From Amphimedon queenslandica (lineage: Eukaryota; Porifera; Demospongiae; Haplosclerida; Niphatidae): 64,000 nucleotides of DNA. The first letter of the stretch is position 1. Each line of letters begins with the position of its first letter. Position numbers and translations under genes: made by a program. Shown here one piece after another: positions 46,621 through 59,099 of this stretch. The DNA lies in contig NW_003546405.1 in the NCBI RefSeq assembly GCF_000090795.2, forward strand, positions 107,224 through 171,223. The letters run 5' to 3'. A model generated the notes under the pieces. That model saw only the letters and a list, made by a program, of their open reading frames with translations, was not told the DNA's origin and searched no databases.

Positions 46621-46860
46621 AAGTTATTACAAAACTTAAAACGGATTGAGTAGGTGTCACCTTGTGTCGATTTGTCAAAACAGTAATGGAAACAAGGAGT
46701 AGTAGGATTTTAAAAACTGACTATACACATAAGAACAAAAATACGATAAGAAAATCACACTGAGGTGATGCAAATTCCACTCTGCATTATAAGGTAATAT
46801 GTGTTTTGTTACAAAATTATATTGAAAGTACAATATAGAGTAGAATTTGCATCACGAGAG
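46621..46860. mobile_element. Foldback element, copy 2 (right arm truncated)
   Basis: The left part follows the element at 57267-57684 (TTATTACAAAA, ATTGAGTAGG, CAGTAATGGAAACAAGG, ATACACATAAGAACAAAAAT), then the centre and the start of the right arm (AGTACAATATAGAGTAGAAT, TTGCATCACGAGAG). It breaks off at 46860. Confidence 0.8.
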
Positions 46861-49800
46861 AACACTGTAAATAAGTGTCTTTTCCACTTTTGTATTTATG
46901 ATATGAGAAGATAGTGTGTTCAACACACTTTTTTCGTGTGAAGCACAAATAAAAATGTTTAGCTTACACTTAATTGTATTGGTGTTTTCAAGATAAGTGC
47001 GCCAAACACATTAAACACTTGTAGGTGAGACACATTATAGGCAAAATGGATGCAGACTCATTATGATTTAAGTCAGCATCATTCATTATTATTAATATAC
47101 TTATGTGTCATCTAATACATAATGTTTAAGTGGTATATACATAATGAATTAAGACAAAGTAACAGAGGATAATAATCATAAAGATCAGATAATTTGATGT
47201 GTGGAACTTCGATGGATATCAGTGTGAGACAGAGTAGGCATGAAAGTTGTTTACAAAGGCATGTGTACTTAATTCTTTGTACATTGTCTGCTTCAGTTAC
47301 ATGCATACCTTGAATTACACCGAACAACCATCTTGGAGTTATATGTGACTCCAGCTACAGTAACCCATGAAGTGTTATATAAAGTATGTGATGCATTACT
47401 GTCATAGAATACAATATTTCCATTTTAGTTCTATGTGTAATAGACCTTCATACTCTAATGTATTTCCTAGTTTATAGCAACCTGTTACAATGAGGGACAT
47501 AATTATTTTTAACAAAACATGCATTGTCACTTACAAGGGCTTGTACTGGCATTTTTTAAAAGACATTCCTGAAATTCATTTTGTAGCAAATTGTGTATTG
47601 ATAGTGTTCTACTATGGACTTACTAACATTCTTAAAGCACTCGTTTTTATGAGCCTATTCCTAAAAAGAGTTTTGGTTTCCTTCGAATCTCATACAACAT
47701 AGGTAAGCCAAGGGGCCATATCTAAATTGAATGCATATAAATGAGAATTTATGTATTTGTTAGAAAGTACTTCCTATGAAATACAATGTACAAATACCTT
47801 TGTATCCAATGTTAGTAGTGAGCACTTTTTGAATGATATTTCACTCTGTATAAATTAGTAAATGCTGTACAATGGTCATTAATTAGGACTTCAATGTAAT
47901 CCACAGCATCAGTAGATATAACTGGTGCCAATATGTAATCGGCAATATCAAGTAGGAAAATAAAGTTTTCCAGTGTGAATTATCAAAGGGACTAGTATTG
48001 CCCATTAGTATTGGAAGCAATGTGCAAACACACCAACATTGAGTAGCTTTAAGATATAACTTTAAATATGTATCATGATTTACAAGAAACTAACCTGTTA
48101 GTTTTATGTTGTGGTCAATACTTTTTATTGTTTGTGCTGATATAAGTGATGGTTTATTTTTTCTATTAGTCAGGCCATATGGAAATGTTAATATTAGAGA
48201 GGCTTATAATTTTTCAAATAAAACTTTGGAACATTACCTTAAATTTGTACTGCAAGCAACCTTGTAGAATATAGTGCATAATATCTGGAATGAGGTCGTC
48301 TGATATATGAAAGTATTTCATATGTGCTTGACACATGTTGTTTTAAAGCTGTGTTTTGTGATAGTGATTTAATGTGCTATGCATGGGATGCACAAGTACA
48401 AGGCTTCAGAGAAAAACTGGCTATTGTTAAAATAATTAATTGCTATAATACACTACCTTACCATAGTTTGCATACCTTCCTTGACGATTAAGCAGCTATG
48501 ATATTTGCAGTGAGCTCGTGCTAAAGAATTCTATCCTCCAAGGTATTGGTTTGCTATATTGTCACCAGGTACATCAAAAAATGAACCTTTAAAGCACTTT
48601 TCTTCTCCATCAACTAAAACTGATATCCCTACCTTTAAGTAATGTTATAACATTTAAGAACATTCAAGTACATCTATAACCATTTATGTGTACACAACAT
48701 GTATTATGTATAGTATACATACAATTATTCTTGCACGCAACACATTCAACGTAGATGTGTAACCATTAATGCCAGTTATTTTTGTGTTGTATAATCTCAC
48801 AAATCAATAAAAATAAAATACAGAAAAAAGAGGAATGAGTGTTAGCTAAGTATATTCATTGCAAAGTAAGTGCATTCATTGCATGCCATAATAACTTTCA
48901 AAGAAAAAAAAATTAATTTGTTGGGCGTCAGTTTTTCATTGGCAGGAATGGAGAAACGGTACAGAGGCTTGGTATCTGAATACCGCACTGTATTTTTTAT
49001 AGCAATCTTTCAGATGACTACTAGACCCTATTATATCCTAAATATGCTTTCTAAGCTTCCGAAAAAGGCCTTATGAAGGTAGCAAGGCAAGAAAATGTGT
49101 TTTCCCCCATTCAACTCTTAATGAACTTGATGTCCAATATGGCGGCCAATCAACATTACGGGTTGGATATATGGTACAAAAAAGTTATGAATATACTTAG
49201 CATGATTATCCTCTATTGTATTTGATTAGAAATTTAAATTTAAATTTAAGGACAAATGTACATGTATGTAGATTCCAAAAAATGTGTGACTCACCTCTTC
49301 TAGGTAATCAATATCCTTCATTACTTCATTACTGATTCAAGGACTGCTTTGGCACCATATTCTTGGGCAATTTGAGACCTTGTGATGCACAAAAGATAAA
49401 TGTCAAAAGTGAAAACCGATACTTGGGAGACAGGTTTCCAATTGTGTGGAAGAATGAAGCTAGAATTATGTATTTGTCAGTTAACACATATGTATGTGAA
49501 TTAAGGTTTAAACTGTATATTGGACATAACCAGGTGGCAAAGCTTATATTCCATATTTTGGCCACGTTGCGCCATGCAAACCAGTAAGCCAAGGAGTGAC
49601 TGGTTGGCGTTATTAGTCTGCGTACATATATATGTGTACATAATGTACATATATCTTGTAAATGTGTACATAAACAAACATATAATGTACATGCATACAA
49701 AATGATAACAAATACCAGAAAAACAGTAACACTATATACAATCTAAAATAAACAAAATGTGTTAAGTGTAAACCAGATATGTAATTTAATAAACTCTCCC

Positions 49801-49890
49801 ATCTGCATATAATACATGTATGTACAGAACCTGATACTTTAACAGAATAATAGTAATTTTTCTATTTATCACTATTATACTTAGTTTGTT
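46861..49890. other. Long non-coding stretch
   Basis: AT-rich, without a credible gene. A short TG/TA-rich stretch of GTACATA-type words lies at about 49620-49690 and gives rise to accidental Tyr/Met-rich frames. No RNA gene recognised. Confidence 0.4.
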
Positions 49891-51265
49891 TTTTTGCTCG
49901 TGACCCAAGTGTGTTGCAGGCTTCTACATCAACATGATAAACGATCAATTGTAAAGCAGGTAAGTAGAGGTCAAAAAGGGGTTATCACTTGTAAACTGTA
50001 CAATCACAGCAGTTACAAAGAAAATCTGAACGTTGATAATTTTGTAACACTGAAATTAATGATAATGTATAGTATTGTGAAAATGATTACTTCATGTTTA
50101 ATGACTTATTTTGATAAAAAAATTTCCAAGGTTTTTTAAAAAGATGTCATAAACAAGGTTGCAATATCTACTTTGAGATCCTAGATGCCTTTTCATTGGC
50201 TTCTGATAGTATGAAATACAATGTTCATAATTAACATTTTGATGTGTTTTAATGTGTTTTTGTGTACATTTCTGCATGTAAATGTACTACAGTACACTTA
50301 TTATACATGTATGTGTACTATATTTGCATAACTGTAGACCAAATACACTTGAGAAATAAATTTGCTGTTATTTTTGTGAAGGCTGTGAAATGAATCTATC
50401 AGTGTAGGTGATTGAAAGGCTGCTCTTACTGCACTTGGTTCCAAAACATTTTTTTCAGAATACTTTCCTCTACTTTTGACAATTTGTACAGTAGTAGCGA
50501 TGTAAACACTTCTGTTACCGCTTTTAGAGCAGTTTGAGACAGTTTATATTTCTGCTTCAATCACAGTAGCATGAGAGCTGTGTCATAATTCTCAGGTGTT
50601 GCAGTGATATGTTGTTCAGCAGCAGCTTTTATTGTGTCATTTCTTCATCTGAGTCCTCTGGTGGTTGAAGCATGGTTATTTTATCACACATATCACTTTG
50701 CATGGTTGGTATTTGCCACTCTAAGCCTCATGGCTGTCATTTCTATGTACGCTGTAGATATTTTTTGTAGGACAAGAAATTAGTGTATGCATGCAGGAAT
50801 CCCAGAGACAGCACTAAAATTACTATGAAATGAATTGGACATGGTGGACATGTTTCATTGTCTTAGTGAAGTGAATAGAAGCGAAAGTCTAGCAAAATAG
50901 GCAGAAAATCCTTGAACGGGTTCTCGATGGTAATATGTACAAGACGAAATTGTTTGCTATTGTTCTGTCTTTTGGAAATTTGCACTGCTTCTTGGCTAGG
51001 ACAGCTAGCTATTTTTAACTTCACTTCAGTCTTTCCTTGAAGGATTCTGACCTGCAACTGCTCTTTTCATCATTACTTTGCTCTGTCAAATTTTTTTAGA
51101 GGAGAATTAATGCTGTGCAAGGAGGAAAACTGTGGAGCAAGAAGTGCTATTGTTTCAAAAGAGTTCCAGCTGCTTTTACCTTTAAATGATATTTTAATAG
51201 GGTTTCGCATCTCCATTTATTTTTTAATCTTTTAATGATAAGTGTGTTAGTAAAATGGCCTGTTT
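49891..51265. other. Mostly non-coding; unrecognised minus-strand coding debris at about 50440-51060
   Basis: Minus-strand pieces such as ALMLL-LKQKYKLSQTALKAV (about 50590-50510) and YYHREPVQGFSAYFA (about 50945-50900) look like the decayed N-terminal part of an uncharacterised transposon-borne gene family. I cannot name it. At 49921-49960 a short stretch ends in CAGGTAAGT, which resembles a splice donor. No intact gene. Confidence 0.3.
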
Positions 51266-51430
51266 TGTTACATATTGTAATGTACTATTATGGTATTATT
51301 TTTTGTTATTGGTATGATGCATCATTGTGTATGCATATGTGATGATAGATTGGTGTTGGTTTTTGTAATAATATTTTAAGGTAATCATTATTGTTATTTT
51401 GGCTGTCATTCTGCTTCACTGACCCACGCT
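51266..51430 (+). repeat. 5' LTR of the Ty3/Gypsy element (approximate)
   Basis: Begins TGTTACATATTGTAATGTAC and ends just before a TTGGTGTCAGAAGTGG primer-site-like sequence. The exact end is uncertain by several bases. Confidence 0.65.
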
Positions 51431-54400
51431 ATATTGGTGTCAGAAGTGGGATGGCTAGGAACATAGATCTACTGTTACCAGAGCTATCAGATAAAACAGA
51501 TGAAGATTTGCCCAAGCGTGGCCCGGCTCGATTTCATTGCTGCAGCCCAGCAGTGGAGCACAAAGAAACAGTTAGTTGTATTGCCCACCCTGCTGAAAGG
51601 CAAACTAGTTGATTTTGATATGGAGCTGGATGAAGCATCAAGGGAGATTCAAAAAGGCTAAGGGTGACCTTAGCTAAGAAGGCATGGTTGCACCTTGACC
51701 CGCTGACAGCTGCTGAAGAGTTCATGTTGTTTCCAAAATCACGGTGAGCAAGTTGTGAATTTCGCTTCTTGCTAAAGATGTGTAGACAGGCGGGAGATGG
51801 CGACTCTGGTGTTGTGCTCCGTTTTATTATAGGACAGCTCCCTAGTGTTAAACAACAAGTAATGAGTGAAGAAAAGCCTGATTCGTTAAAGGAGGCAAAA
51901 GAGGTTGCAAGTAGAATCAAATACACTTTACAATTTTAGGTAAAAAAGGTGCATTTTCATCAGCCAGATTATAAATAGTCATCCTCTGACAGTTTTAATG
52001 TAAGTGACCAACATGCAAAGTCCTGCCTTTGGTCAGACAAGGATAGGGCTTCATGACTTCTTGGAGACCATAATGAAGCACTAGAAGATCCTGCATGCAA
52101 GTACAAAGCGTCAGGATACTACCGGAAGGCCTCCTAGAAGAGACAACCGTATATGCTGGAAGCGTCACAAGGAAGGCCATATTTATCTCTTAAGAAACAC
52201 TCAGCCAGCCCAGTACGTGATGCGCTGGCCAAAAAGGAGTCACCACCTCTAAGTATTAATGCTGCTTTTTATGTCCCTGGGATTATTAAGACTGGGACAG
52301 TTACATTCTTAGTGGATACAGGAGCAGCCATGTCTGTGGCACACTACGTTATGATTTGGGATCAATACCGTAGTCATATTAGCACCACATCATCTGAGGT
52401 AGTTGTAGCCAATGGACTTCCACTGGACATTAGAGAACTGTAGCTATCCCTCTTTCCTTTGGTACATTTTCCTGTAAGCAGGATTTCATTGTTGCTATCA
52501 GCCTTACTATACTTCGCATTCTAGGTGCTTTCAACTGATATGCCTGTCATCAGGTGCAAAGATGGAACACTAACTTTTAAAGAGTCTCATTTAATTGAAT
52601 TTGGGAGGGATCAGAAACCAATAGCAGACGTATTTATAGTGGAAGCATACGAGGATGTGGACATTCCAGGTAACGCCATGTTGGTGGTTGTTAATATAAA
52701 TAATTGTGCTTCATCTCCCATAGTTGAGGGACTCTTTCGAGCCAGCAATACGTACGGGACTCCCACGTGAAGTGCATTTGGCACTTACCTTGGATACAGT
52801 GACTGAAAATTATCAAATCATTTTGCAATTGCTGAACACAAGCCCCTTGCTTTTAGTGTTCATAAAGGAACCCACTTGCTGGAATAATACCAAAGCAACA
52901 CTTATTAGTACTCCATGATACCAACATTTATCCAGACTTCCTCAATCAAGAGGGTTTATTGCCAGATAGTAATGCCTGCACTCGTTTAGATCCAACACAA
53001 CGAAAAAATTACATGATTTGCAAAGGATTGATTAATGTCACAGCTCACATGGCCAGGATGTGCTAAGAAAGTCCAAGACAAGATTCCTACAACAGGTCCA
53101 CTAATACGTCAACCAGTCCGTCATGCAATAAAAGGAGTGGTCAACAGTGAGACCTAGAAAATGCTGGCACAGAAAGGAATTCAGAGAAGTACCAGTCCAT
53201 GGTCATCACTAGTAGTATTGTTCTGAAAAGGGATGGCTCTTGGAGGCTCTGCATTGACTACAGAGTTCTTAATGTTGTGACCCTAGTGATGCATATCCCA
53301 TACCAAGGATTAATGCCACTATCAATGCTTTCTCTGGAGCAAAGTAGTTCTCAACACTTGATTTGGCATTTGGCTATTGGCTGATCAAAATAGAAAAACA
53401 GGATAGGGTGAAAACTACTTTCTTTTGACTAAAAGGGCACTTTGAGTTCAATGTGATACCCTTTGGGGCTACAAATGCTCCAACAAACTTGCAATGGTTT
53501 ATGGAGAGTGCACTCCCTGGTCTTGCAATGGAGGTATGTCTCATACATTTAGATGATATCATTGTATTTAGTTCCATATTTGAGGACCACTTACGTTGGC
53601 TGGACAAACTTTTTTGTAAGCTTTGAGTCGCTGGATTGAAACTGCAACAACTCAAATGCCACTTTACTAAAATGCAAGTCCATTATCTGGGTCTTATAAT
53701 TTCTGCTTCTGGTGTGCAGCCAGATGAATCAAAGATTGAGGCAGTTTCTTGCTATCCTCCATCATCTAGTGAGAAGCAACTGAGGCAGTCACATCACTCA
53801 CTAAACAACTACCTAAAGGTACTAAATTCCTTTAGAATGAGGAAGCTCATGCTTGTTTCAAGGAAGTCAAGCATTGTCTGACAAGCTACCGTACCCTAGC
53901 ATTTTCTGATTTGACAAGAGTTAACACTCTATACTGATGCATCTGATGTTGCCCTTGGAGCTGCATTGAGCCAGACCTTACAAGGACGGAAAAAAGATGT
54001 CTCCTACTTTAGTCATCAACTGCAGAAAGTGGAACGGCGCCACTGTACCATAGAGAGAAAAACCCCTATCAGTATGGCTTTTCATTTAACATGTTTACAG
54101 ATCACAACCCCTTAATGTTGCTGCATGGTTCGGGGGGATGTTGGTGGTAGAATCACTTGCTGGCTGCTATTTCTGCAGCAATTTCATTACAAAATCATTT
54201 AAAGAACATGTAAATATAATGTCAATGTAGATGCGCTTTCTAAAATCCGTGTAGTGGCAGTTGTGGACACTCTCATTCTCTCATCCACAGTAGCAATTTC
54301 AAGATTTTTAGGCAAAGACACCCAATTACAACGTATCATCAACTCATTAAAGAAGGGTACTGATTTTACTCAAATTGTACCTTCAGGCTTGTGGCAAGCA

Positions 54401-54656
54401 TTTCTTAATGATATTCCATATCAAAATCTCAAGACCCTTACTCCAAAGTTGTTTACAACCAGTTAATAGTGCCACAGTAGGTTGTTTTTACTTAGGTAGT
54501 GACTACAGAACCCTAAACGATTTCCTTTGCAAAGAGCTTAAAGAGCCAGCATCCAGTTTTTCTCTGTAAAATAACCTTGTGTGCATGCATATTGAAGCAA
54601 ATTGGAACTTAATTTTTAACATGGATTCCTGACTACAGTACGCTCTAAAATAAATA

Positions 54657-55065
54657 AACCCTAAACCGAAATTTGGGGGCTCCTAACATAACTGGCGGCT
54701 CCTAAAGTGACTAGAGACACTCTAAAAAACCCGCCGACCTAACCCATAAAGCCTTAAATCAAGAGCTAACTAGGGGACTCCTAACATAACTGGGTGACAT
54801 ACTAAGGGGACTCCTGAACTAGTGAAAAAGGTAAAAAAATAATGTGGTGAAATGAGATTTGAACCGGCACCTTATGTCCAAATCCGGCATAGAGCTCCCT
54901 GCAGCTTTCCTGCTGTGACACCACGATCCTGCTGCCAATCTCACCTTGTCATAATTATACTGATTCCACCTATGGAAAGGCTTCACCCCTATAGGGGGCA
55001 AAGCCCCCTACCAGCTCTATTAGCCGTTGTTTAAGGAAACCATTTACGGCGCAAGAGCTACTGTC
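54657..55065 (-). mobile_element. tRNA-derived SINE, copy 1, inside the Gypsy element
   Basis: On the minus strand this matches 63645-64000: a GCGCCGTAAA head, a GC-rich double hairpin (GGGGGCTTTGCCCCC and AGGGGTGAAGCC-type words), a tRNA-like part with A box and B box (GGTTCAAATCTC here), an AT-rich middle and a tail of repeated CCCCTAGTTATGTTAGGAG-type units ending GGTTTAGGG. Polymerase III promoter boxes with a repeat-unit tail fit a SINE. It separates the RNase H and integrase parts of the Gypsy element. Confidence 0.8.
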
Positions 55066-56208
55066 TTTTAATTATACTCATAGTCAGAGTGGCCATTTGG
55101 ATATACACAAGACTCTCAACAAGATTTGGGAGAGATTCTACTGGCCTGGTGATGAGTCAAGTAATTCTGAATTAATCCGACAAGATGAAGCCTGTCAAAA
55201 GTGTCATGCTCCTCTTTCCACTCCTGTGGCAGCCCTTGGCACCATAACAGCATCCCAACCATTTGAGAAAGTATAATGGGATATTATGATGCCTACTGAT
55301 TGAGGTAATAAATAGAGGTAGTTACTGATCTTTTCTTAAAATGGGTTGAGACATCTCCACTGGCATTTACTACTGCAGAAAGCTTAGACACATTACTAAT
55401 TAATCAAATTGTCTGCCGCAATGGTATCCCTAATTTCCTCCACAGTGGCCAAAGGCTTAATATTGCAGCAAAAGTGATCCAATCTCTTTGCCTTCAACTG
55501 TGTATTTAGCATTCTCAGAAATGTCCATATCACCCTGAAAGTAATGGCCAAGTGGAACAATTAAATCACACTTTCGAGGGTTTCTTCGCGAAAGTGGTGA
55601 ATGACTTTTACACTGATTGGGACATTCATTTACAGGTGGCACTATTTGCTGAGAGGACAGCTGTCCATGAGACAACTGATTACACTCCTGTTCTACTTGA
55701 TCGTACCCCAACTTTTCCATTTTATATATTTGTACTTAATAAACGCAACTATCCTCGTCATGTTAAGTCTATCTGTTAAACCATAACTGCTACGTTTTCT
55801 GATATTTGTTGCAAACAACTTGCAGCTTACTTGCACAACAAGGGAAGAATTGATAAGAGAGCCGCAAAGCATCAGTTTTATGTTAGTGATAGTGTCTGGC
55901 TTCATGTCCCTTCAAGGAAAAAGGGCACTTCGCCAAAGTTTGTGTCATACTGGAGGGGTCCATACAGTGTGCTGCATAAAGTAAGCAGCTTCTGTTCCAG
56001 AGCACTGCTTCCAGGTGGATTTACTACAATTGGCAGCTCGGAGCCCTGATTTACAGTAGGAAGGTGATTCATCTATTGATCATGAAAAGACACCAGTAGG
56101 ATCATCTGCTACACCTACCTGGTGCTGACGGAATCGCCGCCCAGTGGATTATGGCCTGAATGTTAAACATTGACTTTACAAGTTTGTGAGGACAAACTCT
56201 ATATGGGG

Positions 56209-56367
56209 AGATGTAAAGTTATGTATTATTATGGTATTATTATTGTGTATGCTCATGTGATGATTTATGGGTGTGGTTTTTGTAATGTAATATTTAAGAC
56301 TTCATGAATATAATCATTGTTTTTTTGTCTCTGATTCTGCAAAGCTGTTCCACACAAAAATATTACA
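56209..56367 (+). repeat. 3' LTR of the Ty3/Gypsy element (approximate)
   Basis: Begins near TGTAAAGTTATGTATTATTATGG (preceded by the purine tract GGGGAGA) and ends about TATTACA. Diverged from the 5' LTR. Confidence 0.65.
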
Positions 56368-56549
56368 TACCTACATGACGTATGTAAACTCAGCTGTTCG
56401 GCCAGGTACTACTGTTGTCTGTCTGTCTGTCTTTCATTATCTATACTTTTTAGATAATTTCCTAACATGTGAATTGCTGTTCCGGTATCATAACAAGGTA
56501 GTAATGAAATTTCTAAAATTAATAAGTCACATGATGTGTCTCCTTCAAA

Positions 56550-57087
56550 TCGGGTACCACCCCTCGATGCTTACCTAAAATTGATTTTCCTCCCAACTGG
56601 CATGTAACATATTTTGCCAATCATTGGTCTACCACCGCTACAACGGTAGAATATGTAAAGCAAATTATTATTCCATATATCAATTCTAAATGAGAGATAC
56701 TTGGTCTAGCTCCTACACACCCAGCCCTTACTAATTTTGATTGCTCTAAAGGTTAGTGTACTGATGAAATATGTAAGCTTTTAAAAGAAAATAACATCTA
56801 CTATGTATTTATCCCAGCAAACTGTACTGATGAAATGCAAACACGACCATTCTGTGAATAAACCGGCTAAAGACTACATGACATCTAAATTTCAAGAGTG
56901 GTATGGCAATTTAATATGCGATCAATTGGAGAAGGGATTAGATGAAGAAGTGGACATGCATTTAAGTATGATGAAACCTTTGATTGTGAGCTGGATAATT
57001 GATTTATACAACTATATGCTTTCAAGGCCTGATATCATCATTAATGGCTTTCAACATGCGGGAATCACTGACATCTTGTCGCAATAA
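56550..57087 (+). pseudogene. pogo/Tigger-type (DDE_1) transposase remnant
   Basis: One frame from about 56550 reads LPKIDFPPNWHVTYFANHWS, then TVEYVKQIIIPYINSK, LGLAPTHPAL, CTDEICKLLKENNIYYVFIP and NCTD. A second frame (56803-57087) continues with VNKPAKDYMTSKFQEWYGNL and ends near HAGITDIL. This is the second half of the DDE_1 core: FD before CSKG is the second catalytic Asp region, and IPANCTD...VNK leads to the third acidic site region. Stops at 56691-56693 (TGA, in place of Arg before EILGLAP) and 56754-56756 (TAG, in place of Gln in KGQCTDE) and a frame change near 56840 break it. The N-terminal CENP-B/HTH part is missing. Terminal repeats were not found. Confidence 0.75.
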
Positions 57088-57266
57088 CTACACATCATAA
57101 AATAACAGTTATATGCACACTATTTAAAATTAAATTCCATGAGTTGAATATTGTATTTCTGTCAATAGTAATAATGATTTCTCTGTAGGAAATTCAGTCA
57201 TTTTTTTCGTTCAAAGCACATTATGAGATGATCTCGTAAAGTATCTTGCTGAAATCTATAGTTAAG

Positions 57267-57684
57267 AAGCTATTACAAAAATTAAAAAAAAAGATTGAGT
57301 AGGATTCAGTGTGTCAATTTGTCAAAAAAGTAATGGAAACAAGGACAAGTAGGATTCCAAACGACCAATTATTCTGAACGACAAACTATACACATACAAA
57401 CGAAAATACGGAATGAAAATCCTACTCTCGTGACGCAAAATCTACTTTACATTATAAGGTGATATACATTTTCTTACATAATTACATTAAAAGTACAATG
57501 TAGAGTAGAATTTGCATCACGAGAGTAGGATTTTCATTCCGTGTTTTTGTTCGTATGGGTATAGTCAGTCGTTCGGAATAATTTGTTGTTTGGAATCCTA
57601 CTTGTTTTTGTTTCCATTACTTTTTTTGACGAATTGACACACTGAATCCTACTCAATCTTTTTTTTTAATTTTTGTAATAGCTT
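57267..57684. mobile_element. Foldback element, copy 3 (418 bases, near-complete palindrome)
   Basis: Starts AAGCTATTACAAAAATTAAA and ends with its exact complement. The arms run about 195 bases each with few mismatches (ATTGAGTAGGATTCAGTGTG, AGTAATGGAAACAA, GGAATGAAAATCCTACTCTC in both) and meet at a small centre near 57470-57485. Non-coding. Best-preserved of three related copies in the window. Confidence 0.9.
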
Positions 57685-57859
57685 GTTGATGTTAATTTTT
57701 TTGTAATATTATATATTCATAACCATGCAATATACATAAAGCCAGCTTTGTTAGCCAGTAAGGGCAATGTGTCCTAAATGTTGTCACCCCTTCACCACGA
57801 TGATGTCAAGCTGGTATTGAAGGGGAAAAAGATGGCCATATAGCAGTGTCAGTAAACAG

Positions 57860-58235
57860 TGTCTTTAGAATAAATCTTTGACAGTGTCTCAACAATCACA
57901 TTTTATGTTAAATTGGCCAATATGAGTGTGTACTTCATTATTCATGTATTATCAATTGTTATGGGCAATATCACAGTGTCTCATTCATTATAAGCTATGG
58001 CACTGTCTCACTATGATTAATTATGGCCAAAATGACTCTGTCTCATTAATATTCATTAAAAGCTATGGCCAATATGACACAGCTCCTTAAATATTTTAAG
58101 CTATGGCCAATACAACACTGCTTCATTTTAAACTATAGCCAATACAACACTGTCTCATTAATAATTCAATTTCAGCTATGGCCATTACGACACTGTCTCA
58201 TATTATTATTTGTTATAAGCTACGGCCATGAATAT
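57860..58235. repeat. Degenerate tandem repeat (units of about 50-60 bases)
   Basis: About seven to eight units, each with AGCTATGGCCAATA(T/C), then ACACTGTCTCATTA and an AT-rich spacer of changing length. It lies at the downstream side of the Helitron genes and may be part of that element's 3' region. Confidence 0.8.
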
Positions 58236-58416
58236 TATGCCTCTTATTTTTTTGTCGTTATCACATGCATTTCTGTTATTAGTAATTTTTTTATTTGCTA
58301 TTGATGTAACTACACGATAATGGTTCAAGTTAATAAGGGTTAAGTATATTGCTGGTGCGTTAGGATCAGCATTACGTGTAAGTGGTGAATAACATACCCA
58401 TTCATTCCCTGACACA

Positions 58417-58972
58417 TTATAGGAGAATGTGAACATTCAGTAAATCAGCAATTGTTAACATTTCAATGTCTCCCGCCCACGTGTGATTCTTATCCATACC
58501 TTCTCCAGCAATATATTGTTTCACTGAATTATAGGTAGTCAGCCAAATACGTAGCTGATGGTCCATTGTAGGCATGTGCCTCATAATGGCTGATCTGATG
58601 AAATTTTGGTGAGTATAAGAATCTGTAATGGCATGAGAGAGCATTAAATAAACAATTACCATCACTAGGTGTATCGGTAGATCCTTTGGGTACAGTTAAT
58701 TCCGTGGTTGGGCTACCCTGCTTTGGTCTATATGAATTAACAAATCCCAAGTTTAGGGCATTACACCATGCTTTTTGAGTAGCAGCGTTGGGGGAATTGT
58801 ATTTTAAATTACTAGCTCTTGTACTCATTCCGGTCATCACACAATCATCACTATCGTCATTATTATTATTATTATTGATAACAGTAGGTGGTTTTTTGGG
58901 GCAATTAGCTGTATTATTATTCTTACTGTCTGATGGCCTACTTCTCTTATGAGCTACCTTTGGTTGTGACAT
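58417..58972 (-). pseudogene. OTU-like cysteine protease region of the Helitron
   Basis: Two overlapping minus-strand frames. The first (58972-58529) begins MSQPKVAHKRSRPSDSKNNN, is basic and Asn-rich at first, and reaches TDTPSDGNCLFNALSCHY: DGNCLF with its Cys is the OTU catalytic motif. The second (58665-58417) carries GDIEMLTIADLLNVHILL, and further left (about 58330) INLNHYRVV supplies a candidate catalytic His. OTU enzymes remove ubiquitin from proteins. The frame change between the two pieces (about 58640) means the domain is split. The order relative to the helicase (downstream) matches other animal Helitron proteins from memory. Confidence 0.65.
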
Positions 58973-59099
58973 ATTTTTTGATTTTTTGCTTGTGGCTCAT
59001 GAATAGTTCCAGTAAGTGTACGCTTTCTACTGCCACAATCTGTAGGAATGGCATATTGTTGGAGATCTGGCCTGTACAACTCCCTCAACCTGTTTATTT

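Larger units (their letters stand above)
51266..56367 (+). mobile_element. Ty3/Gypsy LTR retrotransposon (broken) with inserted SINE
   Basis: LTR-like ends of about 155-165 bases lie at 51266-51430 and 56209-56367, clearly related but diverged (shared TATTATGGTATTATT, GTGTGGTTTTTGTAAT-type words). A primer-site-like TTGGTGTCAGAAGTGGGA follows the left one. Parts in order: gag-like region (51500-52150), aspartic protease (LVDTGAAMS, about 52310), reverse transcriptase (WRLCIDYRVLN, about 53240; LDDI, about 53550), RNase H-side region (53920-54250), integrase zinc-binding region (HSQSGHLDIHKTLNKIW, about 55080-55135), integrase core and tail (55260-56050). A tRNA-derived SINE lies at 54657-55065. 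It is broken, with many breaks, and the LTR divergence points to an old insertion. Confidence 0.88.

Noticed and set aside
49329-49705. Overlapping frames rich in Tyr, Ile and Met on both strands
   Set aside because: They come from a TG/TA-rich stretch; no motif or neighbour supports a gene.
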